NCBI GenBank assembly: GCA_964458575.1
Contig: CAYWMD010000007.1
Coordinates: forward strand, 124,001 to 188,000
From: CAYWMD01 sp964458575
GTDB taxonomy: Bacteria; Verrucomicrobiota; Verrucomicrobiia; Limisphaerales; JADLHS01
Reading direction: 5' to 3'
DNA length: 64,000 nucleotides
Shown here: in pieces, positions 51,369 to 60,153 of the stretch
Numbering within the stretch: the first letter of the stretch is position 1
How the letters are laid out: each line of letters begins with the position of its first letter
Program-made: the position numbers and the translations under genes
Notes under the pieces: generated by a model
Told to the model about the DNA's origin: nothing
Seen by the model: only the letters and a program-made list of their open reading frames with translations
Databases searched by the model: none

Positions 51369-51953
51369 TCATGGCGCGTTGGGTTTCACCAGCACGATCA
51401 GGTCCACGGTGAACTGGAGTTTTTCTCCGGCGCTGGTTCCGGTGGTGGCGGGTTCGAGGCTCAGGTTCGCCACGCGAATGTGCGGAAACTCGTTTTCGAA
51501 GTCGGCGATGAATTTGCCGAAGTCGTCATAATAGCCCGTGCCGCTCACTTTGAGGGTCACCTGTTTGTACGGAAAACCGGGCAGCAGATTCACATCGGTC
51601 GGCGCGGTGGGCTGGTTGACTTGCGGAATTTCGACCTTGTACGGCAGCTTGAACCGCCGCAGCAGGTTGACCACCCAGGAGTAGGCGTCGCCCGAGGCCA
51701 TGGATTCCTCCTGCGTCAGCAGCAACTGGCTCTTCCGTTTGTATTCGCTCTCGATTTCATCGGCCCGCTGAATGGCGCCCTGCACCCGTTTCAATTCCTT
51801 CTGGGCGACCTCGGACTTGTCGGCGATCTGCTGGAGCTTTCCGTACTGCCATCGGATCAGACCAAAGCCCAGCGCGCCCAGCACGACCACCGTGCCCACC
51901 GCCACGGCGATGAGTTGGGTGCGTTTTTCCTTCGGCAGTTTGCTGAAGTTCAT
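51369..51953 (-). CDS. pilO: Type IV pilus inner-membrane assembly protein PilO
   Basis: 194 residues from the ATG at 51953, whose ATGA overlaps the pilN stop. Short cytoplasmic start MNFSKLPKEKRTQ, TM helix (about 15-35, IAVAVGTVVVLGALGFGLI), coiled-coil region ('KLQQIADKSEVAQKELKRVQGAIQRADEIESEYKRK'), and a ferredoxin-like periplasmic domain ('YKQVTLKVSGTGYYDDFGKFIADFENEFPHIRVANLSLEP'), which is the PilO fold. It would pair with PilN. A longer frame upstream (to 52505) is only shadow sequence of pilN. Confidence 0.9.
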   Translation of the reverse strand: MNFSKLPKEKRTQLIAVAVGTVVVLGALGFGLIRWQYGKLQQIADKSEVAQKELKRVQGAIQRADEIESEYKRKSQLLLTQEESMASGDAYSWVVNLLRRFKLPYKVEIPQVNQPTAPTDVNLLPGFPYKQVTLKVSGTGYYDDFGKFIADFENEFPHIRVANLSLEPATTGTSAGEKLQFTVDLIVLVKPNAP

Positions 51954-52630
51954 CGGGTGACCTCCGGGAAACGGCTTTCCAGCGTGAATTGAACGAACGG
52001 GCGGCTGTCCGGCGAGGTCAACGGCGGCGAGAGGAACAGCAGCCGCACTTCGTTGGTCTTGCCGAGCTTCGCCTGGAAGTAGGGGTGTTCGCCGATCTCC
52101 CGTTTGAAGCGGATCACAGCGTCGGATTTTTCCGGATTGGGCGAGAAGTCCTTGCCTTCCAGGGTGAGCGCAATTCTTTCGGTGCAGGTCGCCGGTTTGG
52201 CCGCCACGACGCGTCCAGAATCCAGGGTCTTGGATTTGGTGGCCTCGGTGATCACATAGTTCTGGTCCACCTTGACGCGCAGCAGTTGAACGTTCTCGAC
52301 GATCGTCTGCTGGAGGGCGTTGAGCAGGTTGCCGTTGAGGAAACGGTTGGTGGCGAGTTGATGCAACCGGGTCAGCTTCATCTCGACGTCTCCGGATTTG
52401 TTTTGAAATTCGAGGACCTCCTGAAAGCCATCGGTGCGGGCGCTGATGTCCTTTTCCACCTTGCCGAGGGCGCTGCGGGCCATGAGGGTCCGCGCCTGCA
52501 GCCATCCGGCCCAGAGCAGCATCACGGACGCAAGCACTCCGGCCAGCCAGAGCGCGCGCTTGACCGGGTCGCGGCGGCGCAGTTCCTCCGCGGCCTGCGC
52601 TTCGGCGAGCAAATTGAGGTGTATGTACAT
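51950..52630 (-). CDS. pilN: Type IV pilus inner-membrane assembly protein PilN
   Basis: 226 residues. The start MYIHLNLLAEAQAAEE is the PilM-binding cytoplasmic segment; PilN normally begins with an 'INLLP' motif, here IHLNLL. TM helix about 25-44 (ALWLAGVLASVMLLWAGWL), then a coiled coil and a ferredoxin-like periplasmic domain ('LLNALQQTIVENVQLLRVKVDQNYVI', 'IALTLEGKDFSPNPEKSDAVIRFKREI'). The stop overlaps the pilO ATG (ATGA). It starts 10 bases downstream of pilM. Confidence 0.9.
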   Translation of the reverse strand: MYIHLNLLAEAQAAEELRRRDPVKRALWLAGVLASVMLLWAGWLQARTLMARSALGKVEKDISARTDGFQEVLEFQNKSGDVEMKLTRLHQLATNRFLNGNLLNALQQTIVENVQLLRVKVDQNYVITEATKSKTLDSGRVVAAKPATCTERIALTLEGKDFSPNPEKSDAVIRFKREIGEHPYFQAKLGKTNEVRLLFLSPPLTSPDSRPFVQFTLESRFPEVTR

Positions 52631-52640
52631 GGCTTGGAAA

Positions 52641-53714
52641 TCAGAAGGCGGTCAACGCCGCGCCAATGGCCACGGTCAGTTGGGGTGATATCATGTCAAT
52701 TTCCACGGTTTGTTGGGGCGGCAGGCCCATGCGCAGCAAACTGGTGGGACTCCACGTCTTGCATTCGACCATCATTTCGTTTTGGAGCGATTGCACGATG
52801 AACTCCGAACGGGACGAACCGCCGGTCAGAAAGACCTGCGAAACCGGCCGGTCCTGCTGGTGTTCGAAAAAGTCTATGGAGGCGCGCAGTTCCCGGCCGA
52901 GCGGCGTGAGCAGCGACTCGAGCGCGCTTTGCACCTCGTTGGCCATCCCGATCTTGATGCCTTCGGCTTCGGCGTAACTGATGTTCATGGACTCAGCCAG
53001 CCCGCTGGTCAGGCGGTCGCCCCCGATGCCAACCGTGCGGCTCAACACCAGTTCGCCCTCAGCCAGGATGCTGATGGTGGAATGTTTGAAACCAATATCC
53101 ACCAGCGCGACGACTTCGCGGCTGAAGATTTCCGGCATGCCCAATTCGAATGCATTGATCGGGCCGATCAGGCCGGGCAGGACATGATCCGCCACCAAAC
53201 CGGCATTGCTGGTGGCGGCCAGCAGATCGTCAATCAGTTGTCGCCGGGCCCCCGCCACGAGGATTTTCTGTTTCTGCGTTGAGGGCTGCGGCTTGGCGGG
53301 CTCGGCGGTCTTGGGCGTGCGGGAGGAGGGGATCACATAGCAATCAAAGACATGATTGGCGAGGTCTTGTTGCAGGTAGTTTTTGGAATTGTTCTTGAGG
53401 ACCAGGCGCATGTCTTCGACCGGCATGCGGGGGAGTTCCGTGTGCCGGACCACCGCGTCGTTGACCCCCACGGCCAGCGTGGTGAGCTTGGTCCGCGCCT
53501 CCAACGCCTGGCTCACCGCCTTGAGATGTTCGCTGAGCAACTCCACGGACAGGTTCTTCTCGTAAATGGGCGCGTCGAGCAGGGCGTAGCGATTCAGCAC
53601 GTAACCGTCACCGCGACGTTGCAAGTACACGGCCTTCGTCGTGCGACCGCCCAAATCTATGGCCAGCATCTGGTCGCGCTTCTTCGAGGCGTTGCTAAGA
53701 AAAGGCAGGGCCAT
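52641..53714 (-). CDS. pilM: Type IV pilus assembly protein PilM (actin-like ATPase fold)
   Basis: 357 residues. Actin/FtsA-like signatures: phosphate-1 loop LAIDLGGRTTKAVYL (about 17-31), second loop VVALVDIGFKHSTISILAEG, GIGGDRLTSGLAESMNISYAEAEGIK, and adenosine motif VFLTGGSSRSEFIVQSL. Cytoplasmic ring protein that docks on PilN. First gene of pilM-N-O-P-Q. The run lacks pilB, pilC, pilT and a major pilin, which must lie elsewhere in the genome. Confidence 0.93.
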   Translation of the reverse strand: MALPFLSNASKKRDQMLAIDLGGRTTKAVYLQRRGDGYVLNRYALLDAPIYEKNLSVELLSEHLKAVSQALEARTKLTTLAVGVNDAVVRHTELPRMPVEDMRLVLKNNSKNYLQQDLANHVFDCYVIPSSRTPKTAEPAKPQPSTQKQKILVAGARRQLIDDLLAATSNAGLVADHVLPGLIGPINAFELGMPEIFSREVVALVDIGFKHSTISILAEGELVLSRTVGIGGDRLTSGLAESMNISYAEAEGIKIGMANEVQSALESLLTPLGRELRASIDFFEHQQDRPVSQVFLTGGSSRSEFIVQSLQNEMMVECKTWSPTSLLRMGLPPQQTVEIDMISPQLTVAIGAALTAF

Positions 53715-54431
53715 GTTCGTCTGTTAACTCGGTTACGGGTTCGATAGCAAGCAACATTTGGTTTCCAGCCCGCGCGGCACCCGCCGCGCACGGCATTGCT
53801 TCATTTATTTCATCGCGAACCGGTCTCCACCTAGCAGCACCCGAGCCATTTGCCGATTCGGGCCGCTTTGCCAGCCCGAAGCGCCGTTTCACCGCCCGCG
53901 CTCGTCCGCTGCGTGGACAATTTTGTCCCGCCCCTGTCCGGTAATTCCGCACGGAGCGGCGCCCGCGGCGTGGCCGGAATTTCGGCGCCGGATAGCGAAC
54001 CGGGTTCCGGCCACCGTCGTCTTCCTTCCGACCCGACCGGTTTACCGCAACGGAGAAAAATGACTCAACCTTCCGTTGCGCACAGCCGGGAGGAGCCCAT
54101 GGAAGCGCCCGATGCAACCCGGCGCAAAGAACATGCGGCCGGGGAAACCGATCTGGACGGTTTGCGGACATGAATGCCTGGTTCCAAGACAGGGAAACGG
54201 TGAGCGACCAGCCATCCCGGTTTCCGCTTGCCTCTGGACCACGCCTTGCCGGAGAAGAATCGTGTTGACGTTCAGCAAGGAGGGTCAAGCCGCCAAACAT
54301 GGGATTGCTGCGGGTGACGTGGCAGGTTCGGTCGGACTCCGTGGCAAGGGGATTGCTTTTCGCACTCGTTCGTCCAAGGCCGCCGGGGGTAATCAAGCGA
54401 AAGCAGGCGCGGCTGGAGGATTGAAGACGTT
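53715..54431. other. 717-bp intergenic region between the divergent pilus operons
   Basis: No gene supported: frames on both strands are short, Arg/Pro-rich and mutually exclusive. It must contain the promoters of pilM (minus) and of the minor-pilin operon (plus). TGGACCACGCCTTGCC at 54235-54250 has a GG-N10-GC spacing like sigma54 sites but a weaker -24 box. Nothing else was identified. Confidence 0.5.
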
Positions 54432-54968
54432 ATGTTTGTGAAGAATGTTTCCGCAGCCGGTCCGGCGAAAGGACGATTCTCTGGCTTCACCCTAGTCGAG
54501 GTGGTGCTGGCCATAGCCATCGTGGCGCTGGTCTTCGGCGCCACCATCAGCACTTACATTCAACTGACCAAGCGCGCGGAATGGTCGGGCTACAACCTTG
54601 CGGCGCAAGCGCTGGCGATCCAGCAACTGGAGCAGGCGCGGTCCGCAGTTTGGGACAGCACGGCGGCCCGCAATGAAATCACCAACCTCAACCTGATCGG
54701 TTGGACCTACAACACCAGCACCCGGGTGGGGAAGGGTTACTCCTGGAATACACTGGATCTGCCCTATAACAGCACCAACTACGTGCGCGCCACGAATTTC
54801 GTGACCGTCACCCTGATGACCAACATCACCGGCGTGGCTGCAATTTCGATCCAAATGGTGCAAGTGGACACGGTCTGGCCGTTCACGGGCTTCGGCAAGA
54901 AAAAGCTTTTCACCAACAGCATTGTGAATTACTTCGCGCCGGACAATCCGGACGCCGCCAACTTATGA
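54432..54968 (+). CDS. PilV-type minor pilin
   Basis: 178 residues. Leader ending FSG (Gly18) before FTLVEVVLAIAIVALVFGATI, with Glu at +5: a canonical class-III prepilin cut site, unlike the Ala(-1) forms elsewhere in the window. The globular part is short and beta-rich ('YNLAAQALAIQQLEQARSAVWDS', 'TNYVRATNFVTVTLMTNITGVAAISIQMVQVD'). Its position before a PilW-like and a PilX-like gene supports a minor pilin of the tip complex. The stop overlaps the next ATG. Confidence 0.85.
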   Translation: MFVKNVSAAGPAKGRFSGFTLVEVVLAIAIVALVFGATISTYIQLTKRAEWSGYNLAAQALAIQQLEQARSAVWDSTAARNEITNLNLIGWTYNTSTRVGKGYSWNTLDLPYNSTNYVRATNFVTVTLMTNITGVAAISIQMVQVDTVWPFTGFGKKKLFTNSIVNYFAPDNPDAANL

Positions 54969-55594
54969 GGCCTTTCGTTGCCACGCGGCAGCGCCGGTCC
55001 GGGCGTGACCGGCGGACGGCGGGTTTGACCCTCGTCGAAATGATGGTCGCCATGAGCATCTTCAGCATGGTAACCGTCGCTTTGGTTTACACCCACCTCT
55101 TCGGCCTGATGCAGGACGAACTGGCCAACAGCAAGCTGGGCGCGAGCGATCAGTCCCGGCGGGGCTTCGGTCAACTGGCGGAGCATGTTCGCTGCGCCAA
55201 GATCTGGCGGATTGGCAACGGCGGCTTGAGCAGCTTCACCCCCATTGCCAACGGCACCGGCCAGCAGGGCAATGCCTTGATGATCAACCTGACCACCGCC
55301 ACCAATACCTACATCCTCTACTTTTTTGACAGCAGCAAGGGGGAATTGCGGCGGCGACGCTCGGGTGTCACCGGTTCGGAAATTATTGCGAAGGATCTGA
55401 CCGGCACCATGTTTTTCCGGGCCGAGAATCATCGGGGCGACCTCCAAACCGACCTGACCCACAAGGGCGTGGTCCACGTGTGGCTGGAGTTCCGCCAATA
55501 TCAGTATCCCATCACCAAGGTCGGCCCGGGGCACTATTACGATTATTACAAGATGGAATTCCGGTTGACCTCCCACGTTCCCGACGGACCATGA
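54965..55594 (+). CDS. PilW/GspJ-type minor pilin
   Basis: 209 residues, start in an ATGA overlap. A basic leader ending TAG (Gly20) precedes LTLVEMMVAMSIFSMVTVALVYTHLF, with Glu at +5. After the helix come 'LGASDQSRRGFGQLAEHVRCAKIW' and a beta-rich domain ('NALMINLTTATNTYILYFFDSSKGELRRRRSG'), as in PilW/GspJ. The stop again overlaps the next gene's ATG, so the three pilins are translationally coupled. Confidence 0.85.
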   Translation: MRPFVATRQRRSGRDRRTAGLTLVEMMVAMSIFSMVTVALVYTHLFGLMQDELANSKLGASDQSRRGFGQLAEHVRCAKIWRIGNGGLSSFTPIANGTGQQGNALMINLTTATNTYILYFFDSSKGELRRRRSGVTGSEIIAKDLTGTMFFRAENHRGDLQTDLTHKGVVHVWLEFRQYQYPITKVGPGHYYDYYKMEFRLTSHVPDGP

Positions 55595-57435
55595 AAACAC
55601 AACTCAATATCTCCCGGCGGGCCTGCGCCGGGTACGCGCTCGCCATTGTGCTGGTTCTCGGCGCGATCAGCATCACCATCCTGGCCAGCACCATGGCCCG
55701 AACCGGCACCACCGCGCTGCAAAACGACCGCAACAACCAATACGTCGTCAATCTCAACGCCGCCGAAGCCGCTGTCGAGAAGGTCATCGCGCGCCTATCC
55801 TATGACTTTCAAACCGTCGGCTTGCAGGCGGTGAACGCCAATCTGGCCATGTATCGCACCACCGTGCCGACGGCTGGTGAAAATTCGTACTGGAACAAGT
55901 TTCAATTCTCCGACGGCCAGGGCCAGGTCAACCGCCTGTATGTCTCCAAGGTTTCCGATTACACCGGTTCCTTGCCGTCGCAATATCCCGGGTTGTTTTC
56001 GCACAAAGCGCCGCTGTATCGCGTGCTGGCAAACGTGCGGACCACCGTCGGGCCCTACAAGTACATGACCAACGCCGTGCAGGAGGACGTGCTGCTAGCG
56101 TTGCTGCCCCTGACCCAATACGCCATTTTCTACAACAGCCTGTTGGAGTTCAGCACCTGCGAAACGATGACTGTCAACGGACGCACCCACGCCAATGGCA
56201 GCATTTATGTCGGCAGCAGCAAGGTGCTGACGTTCAACGGTTCGGTCACCGCCAAGGGCACGGTCAGTTCGCCCAAGAACAACGGCCAGGGCCCCTGGTC
56301 CTTCCCCGGAAACGTTGATTTCAATGGCAGCCCGGGTTACAAAACGAACGTCCCCACCGTGTCCGTCTCCATCAACATGACCAACACGCACAGCCTGATT
56401 GATTATCCCTCGTCGGGCGTTACGCCGGGTTCGGTCCAGGGCCAGCAACTTCTGTACAACCAGGCCCAGGTCGTGTTGCAGGTCAGCAACACCTCTGTCA
56501 GCGCCAGAATCCAAACCCCACCGGGCGTTTATCAGGTGCCGGGCGAGGACCCATCGCCCGTATTGATCGCCGCTTCGTGGACCAACGGTTCCAGCTCTTC
56601 AACCATCCAAAACCAGATCCGGACCAACTTTCCATTCCTGACGGTCACCAACCGCTTCCTCGATCAACGCGAGGACAAGACCAACTTTGTGACCCAGATT
56701 GACGTGGGCAAATATGACCAGTGGATTTCGACCAATGTCGGTGTGCTGACGAAATTTCCCGCGGGGTCGGCCACCTATCCCACCATTCTTTTCGCTGCCG
56801 ACAATCGCACAGTGACTTCCAAGCAACTGGCGGTGGTGCGGCTCACCAACGGGATTGCCCCGCCCGAGAACGGAGGGTTGGGTTGGAGCGTGGCAACACC
56901 CAACCCGCTCTACGTTTGGGGAAACTACAATTGCCGCAACTCGGCCCACCTGGCCAGCACCAATACCAGTTCGACCGTGCCGTGCGCCCTGATGTCCGAC
57001 GCGCTGACCATTCTCTCGTCGTCCTGGCGCGACTCCACCAGTTACACGATCAGTTCCACCGGCCCGTCCGCCTCCTCGGCCAACACGGTGAACGCGGCGA
57101 TTCTCACCGGCATCGTTCCCTCGACCGGCAATACCAGTTCGACGTTCAGCGGCGGGGTCCACAACCTGCCCCGCATGTTGGAGAATTGGAGCAGCAAGCA
57201 TCTATGGCTCAATACCTCCATCATCAATCTGTTCAACAGCACCAAAGCCACGGGCCAATTCGTAACGCCAGGTTCGGGCAGTTATTACGTCCCGCCCGTG
57301 CGCCATTTCAGTTTCGATGTGAACTTCCTGGATTACGACAAAGTGCCGCCCGGGATTCCGTGCGCGTTGGTCGCCATCCGCATGAACTGGGCGGTACCGC
57401 CCGCGAACACCCTCACCTACAATGTCTCGCCCTAA
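55591..57435 (+). CDS. PilX-like pilus assembly protein
   Basis: 614 residues from the ATG at 55591, in an ATGA overlap; an earlier in-frame start lies inside the previous gene. N-terminus RRACAGYALAIVLVLGAISITILASTMARTGTTALQNDRN: a PilX-type hydrophobic start without the FTLxE motif. Then 'YVVNLNAAEAAVEKVIARLSYDF'. A long extracellular part is Thr/Ser/Asn-rich, with 'ETMTVNGRTHANGSIYVGSSKVLTFNGSVTAKGTV', a beta-helix-like segment known from large PilX proteins of Verrucomicrobia and Planctomycetes. It probably caps or tips the pilus. Confidence 0.75.
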   Translation: MKTQLNISRRACAGYALAIVLVLGAISITILASTMARTGTTALQNDRNNQYVVNLNAAEAAVEKVIARLSYDFQTVGLQAVNANLAMYRTTVPTAGENSYWNKFQFSDGQGQVNRLYVSKVSDYTGSLPSQYPGLFSHKAPLYRVLANVRTTVGPYKYMTNAVQEDVLLALLPLTQYAIFYNSLLEFSTCETMTVNGRTHANGSIYVGSSKVLTFNGSVTAKGTVSSPKNNGQGPWSFPGNVDFNGSPGYKTNVPTVSVSINMTNTHSLIDYPSSGVTPGSVQGQQLLYNQAQVVLQVSNTSVSARIQTPPGVYQVPGEDPSPVLIAASWTNGSSSSTIQNQIRTNFPFLTVTNRFLDQREDKTNFVTQIDVGKYDQWISTNVGVLTKFPAGSATYPTILFAADNRTVTSKQLAVVRLTNGIAPPENGGLGWSVATPNPLYVWGNYNCRNSAHLASTNTSSTVPCALMSDALTILSSSWRDSTSYTISSTGPSASSANTVNAAILTGIVPSTGNTSSTFSGGVHNLPRMLENWSSKHLWLNTSIINLFNSTKATGQFVTPGSGSYYVPPVRHFSFDVNFLDYDKVPPGIPCALVAIRMNWAVPPANTLTYNVSP

Positions 57436-58066
57436 ATCATTTGGTTTTCCGATCGCGGCCCTGCTCGCCCTCGCATCGCTGACCGGCAGCATCCGCGCGC
57501 AGGATCTGTCTGCCAGGCAAACTGCCCTGGCGCCGCGCGCGTTTCAGGCCGCCACCCGCATGGGTGAAACCATCGGCTGGGAACAGACCCGCCGGGTGTT
57601 CATCACTTGCGGGACGAACGAGTTCGTCTTCGTCGTGCCCCAGGGGTTGCGGGTGGAGGTGAACCCGGACAAGGTGTCGTTGGTGTCCGCCGATTCCACT
57701 TATTTCATCACCTTCCGCATTCTCAAGCCGGCGGACGCCGAAGCGCCCGCCTCCGGCGACATCGCCGCCCGCGCTTTCCTGGTGAACCAGTTTCCCGAAG
57801 CCCGGGTGCTGGCGGAGTTCTCCCGGACGGCCGCGAACCGGACGGGTCCCGCGCTGGAACTTCAGTTCATCGCGGTGGGAAAAATTGAGCGGACGGCCTG
57901 TGCGACATTGATCCCTTCCGCCGCGGGCATGTTGGAGTTCTGCCTGAATGCCGACGTTTCCAAGTACCCGCACGCCGAACCGGAATTCAACTCGTTGTTG
58001 CGCACGTTTGGCAGCAATGAGCAGGGCAAACTCGAAGTGGTGACCCGGACGACGGACAATTCCTGA
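57422..58066 (+). CDS. Secreted hypothetical protein in the pilin operon
   Basis: 214 residues; overlaps the PilX-like gene by 14 bases. Signal peptide about 1-26 (FPIAALLALASLTGSIRA). The mature part has one compact beta domain ('RRVFITCGTNEFVFVVPQGLRVEVNPDKVSLVSADSTYFITFRIL') and a conserved-looking 'AACATLIPSAAGMLEFCLNA'-like cysteine region (C-A-T-L...F-C-L). No family recognised. Operon position suggests a periplasmic helper for the pilins. It is separated from the next gene by 192 bases without features. Confidence 0.65.
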   Translation: MSRPKSFGFPIAALLALASLTGSIRAQDLSARQTALAPRAFQAATRMGETIGWEQTRRVFITCGTNEFVFVVPQGLRVEVNPDKVSLVSADSTYFITFRILKPADAEAPASGDIAARAFLVNQFPEARVLAEFSRTAANRTGPALELQFIAVGKIERTACATLIPSAAGMLEFCLNADVSKYPHAEPEFNSLLRTFGSNEQGKLEVVTRTTDNS

Positions 58067-58258
58067 AGCACAGCTGGGTGGCGGGCCGGGAGGAAAGAAC
58101 GCCGCCCCTCCCGTTTCCCGCAATCAGCGGGTCGCATTGGGGTTGGCAGGTGGCGGGCAACCCGGACCCGACGCGCGACATTCCAATTGCGAACCCGACC
58201 AGGTTCCCGTAAGGGATGCGGTCGAAACGCAGCGGGCCGACGGCGGAAGACGTGACCC

Positions 58259-60086
58259 ATGGGAAAAAATTCTGCAAACAAAGGCAACCGAACGGGTGGC
58301 GCGGCGCCGGCAACCGGCGACGCGCGAACCCAGGGCTTTCTTTCCTCGTTCCCCGGGCGACTGCTGCTGGCCGTCTGTGTCCTGCAGTTCGTCGTACTCG
58401 CCAAACTGACATTCTGGCATCCGGACAAACCTGTTTTGCAGGCGCTCGCCCGCACCTCGACCGCAGGTCAGGCAACGGAGCCGGTCTTTCGCGGGAAATC
58501 GGGCCCCTGGGGCGAATTGGAGTACGTGCGCATCAACCTTGAACCCCCGGAAGAATTCGTACCCGTGGAGGATGGCCGACTTGAGCGGGCGCTCTGGTTC
58601 TTCGAGGGATACTCCAGTGCGCAGTTGAGCAATCTGCTGTCCCAGTGCGACCTCTCCGCGTCGCAGCGGGCCACGCTGTTGAACGCGACGGTCTGGGCGG
58701 AGGAAGCCAACGGCATCACCGTCATACCCGGCGAGGAAATCGTGCTGGGATTGAGTCCGCCGGCGCGGGCGCAAATCTATTCGGTGCTGGGCGAAAGCCC
58801 GCGAAACCGGCTGCAATGCTGGCCGTTCCGCTTTCGCCGGGGAGGTTTTGACGACTGGTTTGACCAAAGAGATTTCAGCCCGGCGACGATGACCCTGGTG
58901 AAAAGCCTCGTCTATGAACGGGGCGGAATCTTGTGCTTCTCCGACGTGATGGAAGCGCTTTCCAGGATTCCGGCCCCTGCCGAACGCCGGCAGTTGGTGA
59001 AGACTCTGGCGGGCAGTTCGGCGCTGCTGATGAAACTGCGCGTCCGGCCGGACAGTGATATCCAGGCGTTGACTGCTTATTGGGGGCGCGGTTTCCACAC
59101 AAAGGACTTGGAACCCCTGTTCCGGTCGCTGACCAAAGTGCGCGGCAGCGTCACGATTGACGTGGCGCAGTTGCTTCCGCCCCTGCCACGCAAGAAACTG
59201 AACACCTTTCCCGTTCCGTCGGACGCCCCCACGTCGAACCAGCCCCCAAATTGTTCCTGGACGGTGATGAATTTTTTTAACGACCCGCCCGACGAACGAT
59301 TCCGCGACGCCGAGGTCATGAAAAAGGAACTGGAAACCAATTACCGTCCCGTGGCCGACCCGACGTTCGGCGATCTCCTCCTCCTCCTAAAGCCCGGCGA
59401 CGATGACCCTGGTGAAAAGCCTCGTCTATGAACGGGGCGGAATCTTGTGCTTCTCCGACGTGATGGAAGCGCTTTCCAGGATTCCGGCCCCTGCCGAACG
59501 CCGGCAGTTGGTGAAGACTCTGGCGGGCAGTTCGGCGCTGCTGATGAAACTGCGCGTCCGGCCGGACAGTGATATCCAGGCGTTGACTGCTTATTGGGGG
59601 CGCGGTTTCCACACAAAGGACTTGGAACCCCTGTTCCGGTCGCTGACCAAAGTGCGCGGCAGCGTCACGATTGACGTGGCGCAGTTGCTTCCGCCCCTGC
59701 CACGCAAGAAACTGAACACCTTTCCCGTTCCGTCGGACGCCCCCACGTCGAACCAGCCCCCAAATTGTTCCTGGACGGTGATGAATTTTTTTAACGACCC
59801 GCCCGACGAACGATTCCGCGACGCCGAGGTCATGAAAAAGGAACTGGAAACCAATTACCGTCCCGTGGCCGACCCGACGTTCGGCGATCTCCTCCTCCTC
59901 CTAAAGCCCGACGGCACGATGATTCACGTTGCCGTGTTCATCGCCGACGACGTGGTTTTCACCAAGAATGGCGAAAGCAACGCGAAACCGTGGCTGCTGA
60001 TGAAGTGGGAGGATGTGCTGGCGAGTTACTCGAGCGGTCAGCCCCTGCAACTGCTCAAGTTCCGCTCCACCAAGCTGGCAAACTAA
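58259..60086 (+). pseudogene. NlpC/P60-like cysteine peptidase gene broken by a 514-bp tandem duplication
   Basis: As sequenced, the first frame ends at 59431 (390 residues, aberrant tail PGDDDPGEKPRL), and a second frame starts inside the repeat (59403-60086). Removing one 514-bp copy restores one 437-residue protein. That protein has an N-terminal TM helix (about 33-52) and a C-terminal NlpC/P60-like domain: Cys332 in NQPPNCSWTVMNFF, GDLLLLLKPDGTMIHVAVFIADD with His385, FTKNGES. Cys-to-His spacing fits the family. It would cleave peptidoglycan stem peptides or similar bonds outside the inner membrane. Because 514 is not divisible by three, the duplication frameshifts the gene unless it is an assembly error. 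Confidence 0.75.
58877..59904. repeat. Perfect tandem duplication, two 514-bp units
   Basis: 58877-59390 and 59391-59904 are identical by inspection. Each unit starts with AGCCCG, and the same six bases follow the second unit (AGCCCGACGG), so the junction has 6-bp microhomology. The duplication lies inside one gene. Confidence 0.9.
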
Positions 60087-60153
60087 CGTCCGCGGGCGAA
60101 CGGCCCGAGCTGTCATTGCTAACGAGGAATGCGGTTGGTGTGCGAACCTTGCC

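Noticed and set aside
51954..52505. Upstream extension of the PilO frame to 52505
   Set aside because: It lies inside pilN in another frame and reads as Arg/Gln/Pro-rich shadow; the ATG at 51953 overlaps the pilN stop as ATGA and gives the normal PilO length.
53758..54063. Possible gene in the 717-bp gap between pilus operons
   Set aside because: Short Arg/Pro-rich frame without start context, motif or hydrophobic pattern; competing frames exist on both strands.
54235..54250. Second sigma54-like box before the minor-pilin operon
   Set aside because: GG-N10-GC spacing is present but the -24 box (TGGAC) matches poorly; in GC-rich DNA this can occur by chance.
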